A DNA stretch of 64,000 nt from Chromohalobacter sp. 296-RDG (GCF_029889885.1 NZ_JARANY010000001.1:1-64000), one strand, 5' to 3'. Shown: positions 48,191-59,500, counted from the first letter of the stretch. Notes: generated by a model not told the origin, from the letters alone. Translations and numbers: made by a program.

Positions 48191-48969
48191 TTCGTCCTAT
48201 CGCGTCGCTGGGTCGGGGGACGCTCGATGCGCTGAGTGCCTTGGGCCGGGCGGCGATGTTCCTGGCGCAATCGGTGTTGGGCATTCCTTCTCGAGAAGGA
48301 TGGCACCTATGGCTGCGTCAGATGCATTTCATCGGTGTCATGTCGTTGGCGATCGTGCTGGTATCGGGACTCTTCATTGGCATGGTGCTGGGTCTGCAGG
48401 GCTACACCATCCTGGTCGATTTTGGCGCCGAGGATGCGTTGGGGCAGATGGTGGCGCTGTCGCTGCTGCGTGAACTCGCGCCGGTGGTGGCGGCGTTACT
48501 GTTCGCGGGGCGCGCAGGGTCGGCGCTGACGGCCGAGATCGGGCTCATGAAAGCGACCGAACAGCTGACCAGCATGGAAATGATCGGGGTCGACCCGCTG
48601 CGGCGAATCGTGGCACCACGCCTCTGGGCAGGGTTTATCTCGATGCCGTTGCTGACCGTGGGCTTCAGCGTGGTTGGCATCTGGGGCGGCTATCTGGTCG
48701 GCGTGCAGTGGCTGGGCGTGTTCGATGGCTCCTACTGGAGCAATATGCAAAGCAGTGTCGCGTTCGTCGACGACATTCTCAACGGCATGCTCAAGAGCGT
48801 GGTGTTCGGTCTCGTCGTTACATGGATTGCGGTGTTTCAGGGATATGACCTGATCCCGACGTCGGAAGGCATCTCGCGGGCGACGACCCGCACGGTAGTC
48901 TATTCGTCCCTGGCGGTGCTCGGATTGGATTTCGTGCTGACCGCGCTGATGTTTGGAGAACTTGGATGA
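48187..48969 (+). CDS. mlaE: Phospholipid transport permease MlaE
   Basis: A 260-residue inner-membrane permease. It has the N-terminal interfacial region [16 protein letters not shown] and about five helices. The conserved [36 protein letters not shown] follows; this coupling region contacts MlaF. Start ATG 48187 overlaps the mlaF stop; the frame is open far upstream inside mlaF without family similarity. Confidence 0.96.
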   Translation: MIRPIASLGRGTLDALSALGRAAMFLAQSVLGIPSREGWHLWLRQMHFIGVMSLAIVLVSGLFIGMVLGLQGYTILVDFGAEDALGQMVALSLLRELAPVVAALLFAGRAGSALTAEIGLMKATEQLTSMEMIGVDPLRRIVAPRLWAGFISMPLLTVGFSVVGIWGGYLVGVQWLGVFDGSYWSNMQSSVAFVDDILNGMLKSVVFGLVVTWIAVFQGYDLIPTSEGISRATTRTVVYSSLAVLGLDFVLTALMFGELG

Positions 48970-49430
48970 AGCGCAGCAAGATGATGGAGTTCGGCGTGGG
49001 GCTGTTCGTCCTGGCCGGGATTCTGGGCATGGTGTTTCTTGGCTTGCGAGTCAGTGGCATCAGCCTTGGCGTACCGCAGGATACATTCACGCTGCAGGCC
49101 AATTTCGCCAATATTGGCGGACTCAAGTCAGGCTCCAGGGTTGCCATGGCAGGCGTGACCATCGGGCGCGTCAGCGACGTCGAGCTCGATACCGAATGGC
49201 TCGATGCCCGCGTGACCATGGAGCTGGACGAGGATCTCGAGGGCAAGATCTCACGCGACAGTACGGCGTCGATTCTCACCTCGGGGTTATTGGGTGAGCA
49301 ATATGTCGGCCTGAGCGTGGGGGGCGATCCTGAGATGCTCGAAGAAGGCGACACCATCCGCGATACACAGCAAGCGCTGGTGCTGGAACAATTGATTCAG
49401 CAGTTCGTGTCGAACATGACAAGCGAATGA
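48966..49430 (+). CDS. mlaD: MCE-domain phospholipid-binding protein MlaD
   Basis: A 154-residue protein with one N-terminal membrane helix (about 7-27) and a single MCE domain ([28 protein letters not shown], then [20 protein letters not shown]). It forms the hexameric lipid channel of the MlaFEDB complex. Overlaps mlaE by four bases. The short C-terminal helix is present, as in E. coli MlaD. Confidence 0.96.
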   Translation: MKRSKMMEFGVGLFVLAGILGMVFLGLRVSGISLGVPQDTFTLQANFANIGGLKSGSRVAMAGVTIGRVSDVELDTEWLDARVTMELDEDLEGKISRDSTASILTSGLLGEQYVGLSVGGDPEMLEEGDTIRDTQQALVLEQLIQQFVSNMTSE

Positions 49431-49445
49431 GCCAAGGAGGTTCCC

Positions 49446-50111
49446 ATGACATCAAGGCAATTCACTCCCCGGCGCTCCAGTCTTTGCGCACTACTGCTGT
49501 CGGTCCTATGGTGCGTGGCATTGACGGCGCAGGCCCAGCAAGCCCCCCAGCAGTTGATCGAAGACAACGTGGCCGCGTTGATGCAAAAACTGGATGGGCG
49601 CAAGGATTATTACGCCTCGCATGAAGGCGAGCTCGAGTCGCTGGTCGATGACAGCCTCGATGATGTGGCCGATTTTCGCTATATCGGTGCCAGCGTCATG
49701 GGCCGATATTTCAGTAATGCCTCGCCGGAGCAGCGCTCGCGTTTTGTTAAAACGTTTCGCAAGACGCTGATCGAGACGTATGCCAAAGGGCTGGTGACAT
49801 TCGATTACCGTGACATTCGGGTGCTCGATCATGATAGCGAGCGGCGCTACGAGGATCAGGCTAGCGTCGATATGGAAGTAGTCTCCACCAATGGTGATGT
49901 CTATCCCGTGGTGTATACGTTGCACCAGCGTGACGGCGAGTGGCGCGTGATCAATGTCATCGTCAACGGCATCAATCTTGGACTGACGTTTCGCAACCAG
50001 TTCGATCAGGCCATGCGCGACAACAATCGCGATATCGATGCGGTCATCGATGGTTGGGCGCCGGACGTCGCTACCGATGAGCTCGAAAAAGGCGGCGACG
50101 ACAACCAATGA
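49446..50111 (+). CDS. mlaC: Periplasmic phospholipid shuttle MlaC
   Basis: A 221-residue soluble carrier moving phospholipids between MlaA and MlaD. A signal peptide (about 1-31, ending TAQAQ) is followed by the Ttg2D/MlaC fold with FRYIGASVMGRYFSNASPEQRSRF and WRVINVIVNGINLGLTFRNQF. It has AAGGAGG before ATG 49446 and overlaps mlaB by four bases. Confidence 0.95.
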   Translation: MTSRQFTPRRSSLCALLLSVLWCVALTAQAQQAPQQLIEDNVAALMQKLDGRKDYYASHEGELESLVDDSLDDVADFRYIGASVMGRYFSNASPEQRSRFVKTFRKTLIETYAKGLVTFDYRDIRVLDHDSERRYEDQASVDMEVVSTNGDVYPVVYTLHQRDGEWRVINVIVNGINLGLTFRNQFDQAMRDNNRDIDAVIDGWAPDVATDELEKGGDDNQ

Positions 50112-50461
50112 ATGTCTTGCTCGAGCGTGACGATGCCCGGCTCGAAGTAAGCGACGAGCGTATTCTGAGGGTCGACGGCGAGGCGGATTTCGACAGCGCC
50201 GCCTCGCTGGCGGCCAAGGGGCAGGAGTGGTTGCAAAGCTTGCCGCGCGATGCCGAGGTCGAGTTCGATCTGACCGGCGTGAGCTGTGCCAGCAGTGCCG
50301 TGCTCAGTGTCCTGCTCGAATGGCTGCGTTGCGCGCAGGCGCATGGCGTGCATATCGTTCATGTGGCCCTATCACGGCCCTTGGCACGGTTGACGGCCAT
50401 GGCGGGATTGGATCCCTTGCTTCCCAGTGACGAGACACGGGTGGCTTCGGAAACGTTATGA
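50108..50461 (+). CDS. mlaB: STAS-domain protein MlaB
   Basis: A 117-residue cytoplasmic STAS protein that binds and stabilises MlaF. It contains VEFDLTGVSCASSAVLSVLLEWLRCA, in which the serine pair of the STAS loop is conserved, and LARLTAMAGLDPLL. The last gene of mlaFEDCB, followed by a terminator. Confidence 0.92.
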   Translation: MNVLLERDDARLEVSDERILRVDGEADFDSAASLAAKGQEWLQSLPRDAEVEFDLTGVSCASSAVLSVLLEWLRCAQAHGVHIVHVALSRPLARLTAMAGLDPLLPSDETRVASETL

Positions 50462-50498
50462 CAACACGGAGCGTCGCCTCCCGGTATTCTGCGTGCAA

Positions 50499-50529
50499 GC
50501 GGGCGTCGCCAACGGCGCCCGTTTTCTTT
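50499..50529 (+). terminator. Terminator after mlaFEDCB
   Basis: CGGGCG (50500-50505) pairs with CGCCCG (50516-50521) around ten bases and is followed by TTTTCTTT. Confidence 0.7.
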
Positions 50530-50613
50530 ATCATGCCTGTTTGAAATCCCGACTCAATTACCGCACTCGTGCGTGTCACGCGCGCCGTGCCGTAGAACAG
50601 GAGCCAACTCCTT

Positions 50614-50868
50614 ATGCAACCCAGCGACGTCAAGGCCCTACTCGAATCGCGTATCGACGATTGCCAGTTTCATATTCAAGGTGAAGGCTGCAATTTCCAG
50701 GTGGTCGCCGTCGGTGACGTTTTTGAGGGGTTATTGCCGGTCAAGCGTCAGCAACTGATTTATTCGGCGTTGTCAGATGAGATCGCCAGTGGCGCCCTAC
50801 ATGCCATCAGTATCAAGACCTACACCCCGTCTCAGTGGGAGCAAGCCCCTGAAAACGCGGGCGTCTAA
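50614..50868 (+). CDS. ibaG: BolA family protein IbaG
   Basis: An 84-residue BolA-like protein (YrbA/IbaG), linked in E. coli to acid stress and to iron-sulfur trafficking with glutaredoxin. It contains CQFHIQGEGCNFQVVAVGDVFEG and LVKRQQ-like LPVKRQQLIYSALSDEIASGALHAISIKT. It precedes murA by 12 bases, a conserved arrangement. Confidence 0.94.
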   Translation: MQPSDVKALLESRIDDCQFHIQGEGCNFQVVAVGDVFEGLLPVKRQQLIYSALSDEIASGALHAISIKTYTPSQWEQAPENAGV

Positions 50869-52143
<1,275 letters not shown>

Positions 52144-52162
52144 TCGGCGGTTTCATTCTCGC

Positions 52163-52183
52163 GTTCCGCCATGGTGGCGGAAC
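52163..52183 (+). other. Nine-bp perfect hairpin in murA-hisG spacer
   Basis: GTTCCGCCA, loop TGG, TGGCGGAAC. No T-run follows, so it is not a standard terminator; RNA processing or stability of the hisG message is possible. Confidence 0.5.
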
Positions 52184-52210
52184 GCCAAGTTCAATAGATG
52201 TGCCAACATC

Positions 52211-52864
52211 ATGTCAAAGCAACTGATTCTGGCCCTGTCCAAAGGGCGCATACTGGAAGAAACGCTCCCGCTGTTGGCTGATGCGGGCGTAGAGCCGGCG
52301 GAAGATTTCGGCAAGAGTCGCAAGTTGCTGTTCGATACCAATCTTCCCGATGTCAAATTGGTCGTGATTCGCGCCGTCGATGTGCCGACGTACGTGCAAC
52401 TCGGTGCCGCCGATGTCGGTGTGGCGGGCAAGGATACCTTGCTCGAGCACGGGGCCGAAGGGCTGTATGAGCCTCTGGATCTGGAAATATCGCGCTGCAA
52501 GTTGATGACGGCCGGCGTGGTCGGAGCGGAGCCGACTCATGCGCGGCGGCGGGTGGCCACCAAGTTCGTCAATGTGGCGCGTCGTTACTATGCCCGGCAG
52601 GGGGTTCAGGCCGAGGTGATCAAGCTCTACGGTGCCATGGAGTTGGCGCCTTTGATGAATCTGGCCGATGAAATCGTCGACATCGTCGATACCGGTAACA
52701 CCTTGCGCGCCAATGGTATGGAGCCGCGTGAATTGATCGACGAGGTTAGTTCGCGACTGGTGGTCAACAAGGCCTCGATGACGATGAAACATGATCGGCT
52801 CAAGCCGCTGATCGAGCGTCTGGGGCGCGCGGTCGAATCGCGGCGCGGTGAGACGCAGGCGTAA
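52211..52864 (+). CDS. hisG: ATP phosphoribosyltransferase, short form
   Basis: HisG starts histidine synthesis by joining ATP and PRPP. At 217 residues this is the short form, which lacks the C-terminal regulatory domain. It shows [31 protein letters not shown] and the PRPP loop [15 protein letters not shown]. Short HisG works with HisZ, a HisRS-like partner not in this window. The start at 52211 is clear. An upstream frame extension runs into murA. Confidence 0.96.
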   Translation: MSKQLILALSKGRILEETLPLLADAGVEPAEDFGKSRKLLFDTNLPDVKLVVIRAVDVPTYVQLGAADVGVAGKDTLLEHGAEGLYEPLDLEISRCKLMTAGVVGAEPTHARRRVATKFVNVARRYYARQGVQAEVIKLYGAMELAPLMNLADEIVDIVDTGNTLRANGMEPRELIDEVSSRLVVNKASMTMKHDRLKPLIERLGRAVESRRGETQA

Positions 52865-52881
52865 GAACACGAGAGGGCGAG

Positions 52882-54198
52882 ATGACTGACAATGTCATGA
52901 ATGTGGCGCGTCTGAGCACCACACAAGACGATTTCGAGACACGTCTGACAGCGTTGCTGGCGTGGGAAGGTGTCTCCGACAAGCAGGTGGCCGAAAGCGT
53001 CGAGGAGATCATCGATGCCGTACGTTCGCGCGGCGACGCCGCAGTGATCGAGTACACCAACCGCCTGGATCGCATGCAGGTGTGTGGTATGAGTGAGCTC
53101 ACGCTGGGGGCGGAGCGGCTGCGCGAGGCTTATGAGAGCTTGCCGGAGACACAGCGTGGGGCACTGGCGCACGCTGCCGAACGCATTCGTGTGTATCATC
53201 AGCATCAAAAGCCTGAATCCTGGCAGTATACCGAGGCCGATGGGAGTGTGCTGGGCCAGAAGGTCACGCCACTGGACCGCGCGGGCATCTATGTGCCGGG
53301 CGGCAAGGCCGCGTACCCGTCCTCGGTACTGATGAATGTCATTCCCGCGCATGTTGCCGGGGTGCGCGACATCGTCATGGTGGTGCCTACGCCTGATGGC
53401 GTGCTCAATGACCTCGTGCTGGCGGCCGCGCATCTGGCGGGTGTCGATTATGTCTTCACCGTGGGGGGCGCCCAGGCCGTGGCGGCCCTAGCATATGGTA
53501 CTCAGAGCATTCCACGCGTGGACAAGGTCGTCGGGCCGGGCAATATCTACGTGGCCACGGCCAAGCGCGCGGTGTTCGGACAGGTAGGGATCGACATGAT
53601 CGCGGGGCCTTCCGAGATTTTGATCGTGACCGATGGTGAGACCGATCCTGAATGGCTGGCGATGGACCTGTTCTCGCAGGCCGAGCACGATGAAGATGCT
53701 CAGGCAATTCTAGTGAGCTGGGACGCGGCCCATCTCGATGCGGTTCACGCCGCCATCGAACGTTTGTTGCCTACCATGGAGCGCGAGGCGATCATCCGCG
53801 AGTCGCTGGCGTCACGCGGTGCCTTGATCCAGTCCCGTGATCGCGATGAGGCGCTGACGATCATCAACCGCATTGCGCCCGAGCACCTTGAGCTGTCGGT
53901 TGGCGACCCTGAAGCGATGGCGGAAGGCGTACGTCACGCCGGAGCTATCTTCATGGGACGTTACACGGCGGAAGCGCTGGGCGATTACTGTGCCGGCCCC
54001 AATCACGTGTTGCCGACCTCGGGTACTGCGCGCTTCTCCTCGCCCCTGGGCGTTTACGATTTCCAGAAACGCTCGTCGCTGATCCATTGCTCGCCGGAAG
54101 GTGCGGCCACTCTGGGGCGTACTGCCTCGGTGCTGGCGCGAGGGGAGTCGCTGACGGCGCATGCGCGTTCGGCGGAGAATCGTCTCGGCGATACCTGA
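52882..54198 (+). CDS. hisD: Histidinol dehydrogenase
   Basis: A zinc enzyme that oxidises histidinol to histidine in two steps. The 438 residues contain [36 protein letters not shown] and the catalytic Glu-His region [12 protein letters not shown], with zinc ligands in [12 protein letters not shown]. It follows hisG by 17 bases. In many relatives hisC comes next; here the run ends and a protease gene on the other strand follows. Confidence 0.97.
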   Translation: MTDNVMNVARLSTTQDDFETRLTALLAWEGVSDKQVAESVEEIIDAVRSRGDAAVIEYTNRLDRMQVCGMSELTLGAERLREAYESLPETQRGALAHAAERIRVYHQHQKPESWQYTEADGSVLGQKVTPLDRAGIYVPGGKAAYPSSVLMNVIPAHVAGVRDIVMVVPTPDGVLNDLVLAAAHLAGVDYVFTVGGAQAVAALAYGTQSIPRVDKVVGPGNIYVATAKRAVFGQVGIDMIAGPSEILIVTDGETDPEWLAMDLFSQAEHDEDAQAILVSWDAAHLDAVHAAIERLLPTMEREAIIRESLASRGALIQSRDRDEALTIINRIAPEHLELSVGDPEAMAEGVRHAGAIFMGRYTAEALGDYCAGPNHVLPTSGTARFSSPLGVYDFQKRSSLIHCSPEGAATLGRTASVLARGESLTAHARSAENRLGDT

Positions 54199-54225
54199 CA
54201 ACGATTAGCGCCCTCCGATCAGTCT

Positions 54226-54270
54226 TCTCATGCCCTTACTGATGCGCCGGTGGGGGCATGCTGCTTTTGA
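54226..54270 (+). terminator. Probable terminator after hisD
   Basis: CATGCCC (54229-54235) pairs with GGGCATG (54254-54260) with a large loop, followed by CTGCTTTTGATT. The T-run is modest. Confidence 0.45.
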
Positions 54271-55488
54271 TTACTGCACTTCTGAGGCTTCGGGGCGTTC
54301 GCCGGCCGTCAGTGTAATCTCACGTTTTTTACCATCACGCACGATGGTAATGGGGAGCTGTGTGCCGGGAGAAATCTCGGCGATATCGGCCATGGCCTCG
54401 CGGGCATCGACGATAGGCTCGCCGTCGATGGACATGAGCACGTCACCCGGTTGCAGGTCAGCCTTGTCGCCTGGGCCGTCGGGTACGACGCTGGCGATGA
54501 CCACGCCGGTCAGGGTCTTGAGGCCGAATGACGAGGCCAGGTCGGGTGTCATCGCCTGGACATCGATACCCAGCCAGCCACGGATGACGCGGCCATGAGC
54601 GACGATCTGATCGAGTACCTGGTGCGCCAGGTTGGCGGGTATGGCGAAGCCGATGCCTTGTGAGCCTCCAGAGCGTGAAAAGATCGCGGTATTGATTCCT
54701 ACCAGTGCGCCCTCCGCATTGACCAGTGCCCCGCCGGAGTTGCCGGGGTTGATGGCAGCATCGGTCTGGATGAAGTCTTCGTAAGCGTTCAAACCGAGAT
54801 GGTTACGCCCCGTGGCACTGATGATGCCCATGGTGACGGTTTGGCCGACGCCAAAGGGATTGCCGATGGCGAGGCTTACATCGCCTATGGCGACTTGCTC
54901 GGAGTCACTGAGCTGGATGACGGGAAGATCTTCGCTGGGAATCTTGAGCACCGCCAGGTCGCTCTCGGGGTCGGTGCCCACGACCTTGGCAAGTGTCTCA
55001 CGGCCGTCGCGGAGGGCGACCTGAATCTCATCGGCATCGCGTATGACATGATTGTTGGTCAGTACGTACCCTTCGGCGCTGACGATGACGCCCGAGCCCA
55101 GGCTAGAGAGCATGCGCTGACGTTGCGGCATGTCCTTGCCGAAGAACTGCTGGAAAAAAGGATCGGACATCAACGGGTGCTCGCTACGCTCGACCATACG
55201 TGACGAATAGATATTGACGACGGCAGGGGCCGCCTTATTCACGGCACTGGCATAGCTCGCGGGGCCTTGAGACCTGTTCAGGGGGGCGGCCTCGACGACT
55301 TCCGGTGCGCGCTCGGCGGTGTCGGTACGTTCGGCGATGGCGCGCACGGCGCTGGTATCGGGTACTGGCGTGGCGGCATCGCCGGTACTGCGCTCGCCCA
55401 TCAACTGGGGGAAAGCATTGAGCAGCACGATGGCGAGCAGGATGCCACTGATGATGGGCCAGACGAGCGACATCAGTGAGCGACGCAT
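54271..55488 (-). CDS. degS: DegS/AlgW-like periplasmic serine protease
   Basis: A 405-residue HtrA-family protease with an N-terminal membrane anchor (about 7-28), a trypsin-like domain with catalytic His147 (NNHVIRDADE), Asp177 (PESDLAVLKI) and Ser251 (NPGNSGGAL), and one PDZ domain (about 315-395). One PDZ and an anchor fit DegS/AlgW, which cleave the anti-sigma-E factor under envelope stress, better than two-PDZ DegP or DegQ. The gene symbol is given on that basis. A linker of about 50 residues precedes the protease domain. Confidence 0.88.
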   Translation of the reverse strand: MRRSLMSLVWPIISGILLAIVLLNAFPQLMGERSTGDAATPVPDTSAVRAIAERTDTAERAPEVVEAAPLNRSQGPASYASAVNKAAPAVVNIYSSRMVERSEHPLMSDPFFQQFFGKDMPQRQRMLSSLGSGVIVSAEGYVLTNNHVIRDADEIQVALRDGRETLAKVVGTDPESDLAVLKIPSEDLPVIQLSDSEQVAIGDVSLAIGNPFGVGQTVTMGIISATGRNHLGLNAYEDFIQTDAAINPGNSGGALVNAEGALVGINTAIFSRSGGSQGIGFAIPANLAHQVLDQIVAHGRVIRGWLGIDVQAMTPDLASSFGLKTLTGVVIASVVPDGPGDKADLQPGDVLMSIDGEPIVDAREAMADIAEISPGTQLPITIVRDGKKREITLTAGERPEASEVQ

Positions 55489-55590
55489 GTACGGTTCCTT
55501 GTCGTCGAGCGGGCAGTCGCTGCCCCGTGAGGCAGCCGTTACAATGGCGCCGAGTGTAACATTGCATCCTTAAACTGTCTGGAGCCGCCC

Positions 55591-56349
55591 ATGAGTGCTC
55601 GACAAGAATTGATCGCCGCGATTGAGTCCGAATTGCAGTGCGGCGACTTCAAGGACTACACCCTCAATGGCCTGCAAGTGGAAGGGCGCGAGACGGTGAC
55701 GCGCGTGATGAGCGGCGTCACCGCTAACCAGGCGCTGCTCGATGAAGCGGTGGCCTGGAAGGCAGATCTGGTGCTCGTCCATCACGGCTATTTCTGGAAG
55801 AATGAACCGGTGGCGGTCACGGGGATGAAGCGTCGGCGCCTGGCCACGTTGATGACGCATGATATCAATCTGTTGGCGTATCACCTGCCGTTGGATGCGC
55901 ATGCGACGTTGGGCAATAACATGCAGCTCGCCAAGCGGCTCGACCTCACGCCGTCAGGCTGTCTCGACGGCGCGCTTGGGCGTGGCCTCTTGTGGCATGG
56001 GGAAATGTCATCGGCGATGGATCATGCTGCATTCGCGGCGCATGTCGAGCGGCAACTGGGGCGTGCGCCCTTAGTCATAGCGGGACACGCTCGACCGATC
56101 GAGCGTGTCGCGTGGTGCACAGGCGGAGCCCAGGATATGCTGCCGCTGGCGGCTGAGGCGGGTGTCGATGCCTTTATCTCGGGAGAAATTTCCGAACGCA
56201 CCACGCACATGGCACGTGAAATGGGCGTGACCTATGTGGCGGCCGGTCATCATGCCACCGAGCGCGATGGCGTCAGGGCGCTGGGGGATTGGCTGGCGTC
56301 ACGTTTCGGCATCGCGCATCGTTTCGTTGATATCGACAATCCGGCCTGA
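55591..56349 (+). CDS. Nif3-like dinuclear metal center protein (YbgI type)
   Basis: A 252-residue Nif3/YbgI family protein. LVLVHHGYFWKN and the late AAGHHATERDGVRAL carry the histidines of the dinuclear metal site; YTLNGLQVEGRETVTRVMSGVT is the conserved N-terminal part. Relatives are GTP cyclohydrolase type 1 domain proteins of uncertain biological role. Divergent from the DegS-like gene. Confidence 0.92.
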   Translation: MSARQELIAAIESELQCGDFKDYTLNGLQVEGRETVTRVMSGVTANQALLDEAVAWKADLVLVHHGYFWKNEPVAVTGMKRRRLATLMTHDINLLAYHLPLDAHATLGNNMQLAKRLDLTPSGCLDGALGRGLLWHGEMSSAMDHAAFAAHVERQLGRAPLVIAGHARPIERVAWCTGGAQDMLPLAAEAGVDAFISGEISERTTHMAREMGVTYVAAGHHATERDGVRALGDWLASRFGIAHRFVDIDNPA

Positions 56350-56365
56350 GTGATTCCGAAACAGC

Positions 56366-56396
56366 AAGCGCCGGGCGTTTAAAACGGCTGGCGCTT
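56366..56396. other. Imperfect hairpin between convergent genes
   Basis: AAGCGCC (56366-56372) pairs with GGCGCTT (56390-56396), with further pairing of CGTTT and AAACG inside. No clear T-run on either strand, so termination is only possible. Confidence 0.35.
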
Positions 56397-56455
56397 AGGC
56401 GTTGTGATAAGCGTGAGGGGCGCCCAACGAGGACGCCGAGCGGGAGCGTTTGATC

Positions 56456-56917
56456 TCAGTAGCGCGGTGGCGGCGTCTCTTCTTCTGTGGCGCGCTGCCT
56501 GCGTGGCTCGAGGCCATAGTCTTCCGAGAGTGTGCCCTTAGTGCCCTCAGCGTAGTCGCGTGGCATCTGGGGTGGGGTGGCATCTTCTTCTTCTGGCGTT
56601 TCACCCTCCTGGCGCGGGTGCAGGCGGCGCTTGAGCTGCAGGTCGTCGACGAGACGGTCGGCGCCTTGAGATAGCTGCTGCTCAAGCTCATGGCTCTGAC
56701 GCTGAATGTTGTTGACCAGGTCAGTTGCCTTGGCGAAATGGTCGTTCAGTGCATCCTTTACTTGGCTGAGTTCCAATTCCGCCTCTGCTAGTCGTTGGCG
56801 AACTTTCTGGTTGCGCGCCACGTTGGCGTTCAGCAGATGGTAGCCGAGGGCACCGATGCCGATGCCTGCCAGAAAGCACGCGATGGCCAGTATCCAGTCG
56901 ATGTTGCTCTCGTTCAC
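56456..56917 (-). CDS. zapG: ZapG/YhcB family membrane protein (DUF1043)
   Basis: A 153-residue protein with an N-terminal membrane helix (DWILAIACFLAGIGIGALGYHLL) and a coiled coil (about 35-95). The Pro/Glu/Arg-rich tail is charged. YhcB/ZapG links cell division and envelope synthesis in E. coli. The start is GTG 56917, six bases after AAGGAG; ATG codons further upstream lack a site and similarity. Neighbours zapE and the DegS-like gene match the conserved zapE-zapG-deg cluster. Confidence 0.88.
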   Translation of the reverse strand: MNESNIDWILAIACFLAGIGIGALGYHLLNANVARNQKVRQRLAEAELELSQVKDALNDHFAKATDLVNNIQRQSHELEQQLSQGADRLVDDLQLKRRLHPRQEGETPEEEDATPPQMPRDYAEGTKGTLSEDYGLEPRRQRATEEETPPPRY

Positions 56918-57109
56918 AATGCTCTCCTTGATCGTCACGGGCATGCGGTTACGATGCGATGGCATACCAAGCATGGCTATTATATCGGTGTCTTGGCGCG
57001 ACGGGTCAAACCCGAAAGGGTGGCACCACGCCGCGCGTGTCCATGCAAGTATCGTGATGATGCGTATAATGTCAGCTTTCATCATTCAGTCGAGGTGTGT
57101 TTCGCCCCC

Positions 57110-58285
57110 ATGAGTGCCACCATGCCGCCGTCCGTGGACACACGTACGCCCCTGGAAAAATATCGCCATGACTTGCAGCGCGACGATTTCCAGTACGATC
57201 CCGATCAGGAAGAGGCCGTTAAATACTTGCAGCGGCTCTATGACGAGTTGGTAAATACGCCACGCCAATCGTCGAGCTTACCATCGGCAAGTGACGATGG
57301 CCTCACGTCCAAGGTCGCCAAGCTCTTCGGCAAGAAGTCTGCTCCTTCTCCTTTCGAGGCACCGCCGGCGATTTTGGGGTTGTATTTCTGGGGAGGCGTA
57401 GGGCGAGGCAAGACGTACTTGGTGGATACGTTCTACGAGGCCTTGCCGTTCGCCGACAAGATGCGCACTCATTTTCACCGCTTCATGCAGCGTGTGCACA
57501 ATGAGTTGACGCATTACAAGGGCGAAAAAAATCCGCTGACGCTGATTGCGTCCAAGTTTGCTTCTGAGGCCAGGGTGATCTGCCTTGATGAGTTCTTCGT
57601 CAAAGACATCACCGATGCGATGATTCTCGCCAATCTGCTTGAAGCGTTGTTTGCGCAGGGCGTGGTGTTGGTCACGACCTCCAATATCGTGCCCGATGAT
57701 CTTTACAAGAATGGCCTGCAGCGTGCGCGTTTCATTCCTGCTATCGACTTGCTCAAGCGTCATTGCGAAGTGGTCAACGTCGATTCGGGAATCGATTACC
57801 GCTTGCGGGCACTGGAACAAGTGAAGATCTTCTATCATCCGTGGGGCGAGGCCGCCGACCGTGCGCTGGGCGAAAGCTTCCATGCCATTGCGGGTGCCGA
57901 AGGCGAGAGGGAAGCTGAGATCGATGTTAACCATCGTGTCCTGCAGCCTCATCGATTGCATGAAGATGTCGTATGGTTCGAGTTCGAGACGCTATGCGAT
58001 GGCCCGCGGAGTCAGAACGACTACATCGAGTTGTCCCGCGAGTTTCATACGATTCTCGTCTCCAACGTGCCTCAGATGAGCGGGGCGACGGAAGACCTGG
58101 CGCGGCGATTCATCAACCTGGTCGATGAGTTCTATGATCGCGGAGTCAAGCTGCTGCTTTCCGCCGAGGTTGCCATTGAGTCGCTTTACACTCATGGTCA
58201 GCTAGAGTTCGAGTTCGAGCGGACACTGTCTCGCTTGCAGGAAATGCAGTCCCAAGAGTATCTGGCATTGCCGCACAAGCCATGA
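57110..58285 (+). CDS. zapE: Cell division ATPase ZapE (AFG1 family)
   Basis: A 391-residue AFG1-like ATPase which in E. coli acts at the Z-ring during stress. Walker A WGGVGRGKTYL has Lys101. RVICLDEFFVKDITDAM is the Walker B region, and LVTTSNIVPDDLYKNGLQRARFIPAI holds sensor 1. The start is ATG 57110; the frame is open 105 codons upstream across the divergent zapG gene without similarity. Confidence 0.95.
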   Translation: MSATMPPSVDTRTPLEKYRHDLQRDDFQYDPDQEEAVKYLQRLYDELVNTPRQSSSLPSASDDGLTSKVAKLFGKKSAPSPFEAPPAILGLYFWGGVGRGKTYLVDTFYEALPFADKMRTHFHRFMQRVHNELTHYKGEKNPLTLIASKFASEARVICLDEFFVKDITDAMILANLLEALFAQGVVLVTTSNIVPDDLYKNGLQRARFIPAIDLLKRHCEVVNVDSGIDYRLRALEQVKIFYHPWGEAADRALGESFHAIAGAEGEREAEIDVNHRVLQPHRLHEDVVWFEFETLCDGPRSQNDYIELSREFHTILVSNVPQMSGATEDLARRFINLVDEFYDRGVKLLLSAEVAIESLYTHGQLEFEFERTLSRLQEMQSQEYLALPHKP

Positions 58286-58312
58286 GGGTTGCCGTGAAGC
58301 GCGACATCGTGC

Positions 58313-58341
58313 TTTATGGCCGAAGAAACGTCGTGTACAAT
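58313..58341 (+). promoter_or_regulatory. Probable promoter of rplM-rpsI
   Basis: TTTATG (58313-58318), 17 bases, TACAAT (58336-58341). Transcription would begin near 58348 and give a leader of about 110 bases, long enough for autogenous control by L13, which is known in other bacteria. Confidence 0.45.
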
Positions 58342-58456
58342 GCGCGCTCGCTCTAACGTTGTCCGTCTTTCGAGGCGCGGCAACCAAGAAAAATAGGGAT
58401 TGGCTGATCACGCCCTTACACGCGTGACGCCCACACAAGCAATTGGTGATTCACCC

Positions 58457-58885
58457 ATGAAGACGTTCAGTGCTAAGCCACAGTCCGTCACACGCGACTG
58501 GTATGTCGTCGATGCGACTGACAAGACGCTCGGCCGCCTGGCCACCGAAATCGCTCGCCGTTTGCGCGGCAAGCACAAGCCGGAATACACGCCGCACGTC
58601 GACACTGGCGATTACATCGTCGTCGTCAATGCTGAGAAGGTGCGCGTCACTGGCAACAAGGCGCAAGCCAAGAATTATTACCGTCATACCGGATATCCGG
58701 GCGGTCTGCGCTCCATGTCCTTCGAGCAATTGATCGATCATGCGCCTGAGCGTGTTATCGAAAATGCTGTCAAGGGCATGCTGCCGAAGGGGCCATTGGG
58801 CCGTGCCATGTACTCCAAGCTCAAGGTGTATGCTGGTGCCGAGCATCCGCATGCCGCGCAGCAGCCGCTTGAACTGAACCTCTAA
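58457..58885 (+). CDS. rplM: 50S ribosomal protein L13
   Basis: A 142-residue early-assembly ribosomal protein. It begins [20 protein letters not shown] and has [23 protein letters not shown] and [20 protein letters not shown]. Length is identical to E. coli L13. The frame is open 19 codons upstream, but the MKTFSAKP start is conserved. It is 13 bases from rpsI. Confidence 0.98.
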   Translation: MKTFSAKPQSVTRDWYVVDATDKTLGRLATEIARRLRGKHKPEYTPHVDTGDYIVVVNAEKVRVTGNKAQAKNYYRHTGYPGGLRSMSFEQLIDHAPERVIENAVKGMLPKGPLGRAMYSKLKVYAGAEHPHAAQQPLELNL

Positions 58886-58898
58886 GGGATTCTTCGCC

Positions 58899-59288
58899 AT
58901 GACACAGCAGTATTACGGTACCGGGCGCCGCAAGACGTCCACAGCTCGGGTGTTTTTGAAGCCGGGCACCGGCAAAATCGCCGTCAACAATCGTGACTTG
59001 CACGACTATTTCGGTCGTGTCACCGGTGAGATGGTCGTCCGTCAGCCGCTCGAGTTGACTGAAACCACTGATCAGTTCGACGTCTATGTCACCGTGAGCG
59101 GTGGCGGCGGCTCTGCGCAGGCGGGCGCGATTCGTCACGGTATTACGCGTGCCTTGCTCGCCTACAACGAAGACTTCCGTCATCCGCTGCGTGATGCGGG
59201 CTACGTGACGCGTGACGCTCGTCAGGTCGAGCGTAAGAAGATCGGTCTGCGCAAGGCGCGTCGTCGTCCGCAGTTCTCCAAGCGTTAA
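58899..59288 (+). CDS. rpsI: 30S ribosomal protein S9
   Basis: A 129-residue ribosomal protein whose C-terminal tail reaches the P-site tRNA. It has [19 protein letters not shown] near the start and ends [12 protein letters not shown], the invariant S9 tail. Second gene of the rplM-rpsI operon, followed by a strong terminator. Confidence 0.98.
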   Translation: MTQQYYGTGRRKTSTARVFLKPGTGKIAVNNRDLHDYFGRVTGEMVVRQPLELTETTDQFDVYVTVSGGGGSAQAGAIRHGITRALLAYNEDFRHPLRDAGYVTRDARQVERKKIGLRKARRRPQFSKR

Positions 59289-59324
59289 GACGCAGCGCTT
59301 CGCACCCATCGGGGCGCGCTACGC

Positions 59325-59355
59325 AAAGGCCCGGACCTGTCGTCCGGGCCTTTTT
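59325..59355 (+). terminator. Strong terminator after rpsI
   Basis: A 12-bp stem AAAGGCCCGGAC (59325-59336) / GTCCGGGCCTTT (59342-59353) with a five-base loop and continuing T residues. Confidence 0.9.
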
Positions 59356-59500
59356 GCGTGACGCACGCGATAGGGGCGGCTTGTATGGGTGCATGACCTT
59401 ATCTATCCTCCCGACATGCTCAATGAGTGGCGGCGGGTGGCATTCGTGCCCCCTATTAACGTGTTATCATCTGGGTCCGAACTGAAGCGAGGAATGTTTC

